Source: Methylococcaceae bacterium (GTDB lineage: Bacteria; Pseudomonadota; Gammaproteobacteria; Methylococcales; Methylomonadaceae). From it: DNA of 5,871 bases. The stretch covers positions 1 to 5,871 of the forward strand of contig CANNNN010000171.1 in NCBI GenBank assembly GCA_947506075.1. Direction: 5' to 3'. Below, piece by piece: positions 5,650 through 5,871 of the stretch; position 1 is the stretch's first letter; each line of letters starts with the position of its first letter. Both the position numbers and the translations under genes were made by a program. The notes under the pieces were generated by a model that searched no databases, was not told the origin of the DNA, and saw only the letters and a list, made by a program, of their open reading frames with translations.

Positions 5650-5871
5650 GTGAGTATAAACAAAAATAGCTTGACAGTAAAATTCGTGGAACACAAAAAA
5701 ATACCCGGCTATTATGCTGATGGCGAAAATTTGTACCTACGGATTTCCAAGACCTTTAAAAAAACATGGGCTTTTATTTATAAGAGAGACGGCAAGCGAA
5801 CAGAAATTGGCCGGGGATCTGTAGATGATATAACCCTGGCAGAGGCCAGAATAAAAAGAGATGGTGATGTA
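5650..5871 (+). CDS. Phage/island tyrosine recombinase (integrase), N-terminal part
   Basis: The frame is open from a TAG at 5626-5628 to the window end. The only start before the conserved region that gives the usual family N-terminus is GTG at 5650; TTG at 5671 is an alternative, and no strong ribosome binding site decides. The 74 visible residues carry the arm-type DNA-binding domain of P4-like integrases (Arm-DNA-bind_3/DUF4102): GYYADGENLYLRIS (20-33), KTWAFIYKRDGKRTEIGRGS (38-57), then the ITLAEAR segment (61-67). In this family it binds arm sites near the attachment core, and the catalytic R-H-R-Y domain lies further downstream, outside the window. The gene reads rightwards, away from tusD, so the element would extend to the right and this region would be near one end. 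Whether the gene is intact cannot be known. Confidence 0.88.
   Translation, partial: MSINKNSLTVKFVEHKKIPGYYADGENLYLRISKTFKKTWAFIYKRDGKRTEIGRGSVDDITLAEARIKRDGDV

Overview
The window looks like a piece of a gammaproteobacterial chromosome with an accessory element starting at its right edge. The evidence is an EttA that keeps the E. coli length (555 residues) and catalytic glutamates (E188, E470), and a tusD-tusC pair in the enterobacterial order with TusD Cys78. The moderate G+C content, the CACGAAG-type spacer repeat and the short GTTCCTGC hairpin repeat would suit a methanotroph such as Methylobacter or Methylomonas. That assignment is an inference from memory of such genomes and was not tested.

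Layout from left to right: (1) bases 1-197 are the 3' end of a host-attachment family gene on the + strand, followed by a small hairpin repeat. (2) Bases 271-478 and 2242-2449 are two copies of a roughly 208-bp noncoding direct repeat, exactly 1971 bp apart. Each carries a DnaA-box-like pair. (3) Between them lies a group II PLP-dependent decarboxylase gene (530-2203), open in one frame for 558 codons except for a single in-frame TAG at 1535-1537. An ATG follows that stop directly, so the gene reads as two abutting ORFs of 335 and 221 residues. (4) ettA (2641-4308, +) encodes the ABC-F translation factor and has no visible Shine-Dalgarno sequence. (5) A 12-bp inverted repeat separates ettA from the convergent tusD-tusC pair (4390-5140, -), which lacks an adjacent tusB. 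(6) A 509-bp AT-rich noncoding stretch with several hairpins and a 12-bp tandem duplication precedes (7) the start of a tyrosine-recombinase integrase (5650 to the window end, +). This is probably the border of an integrated element.

ettA and tusDC belong to translation: EttA gates the first elongation step according to ATP/ADP, and TusBCD relays sulfur for 2-thiouridine in tRNA. They are convergent and therefore not one operon. The decarboxylase looks like an insertion or rearrangement between the host-attachment gene and ettA. The flanking repeats could delete it by homologous recombination and leave one repeat copy upstream of ettA. I found no convincing new multi-gene system. The most interesting signals are the repeat-bracketed decarboxylase with its clean single stop, the tusDC pair without tusB, and the integrase border.
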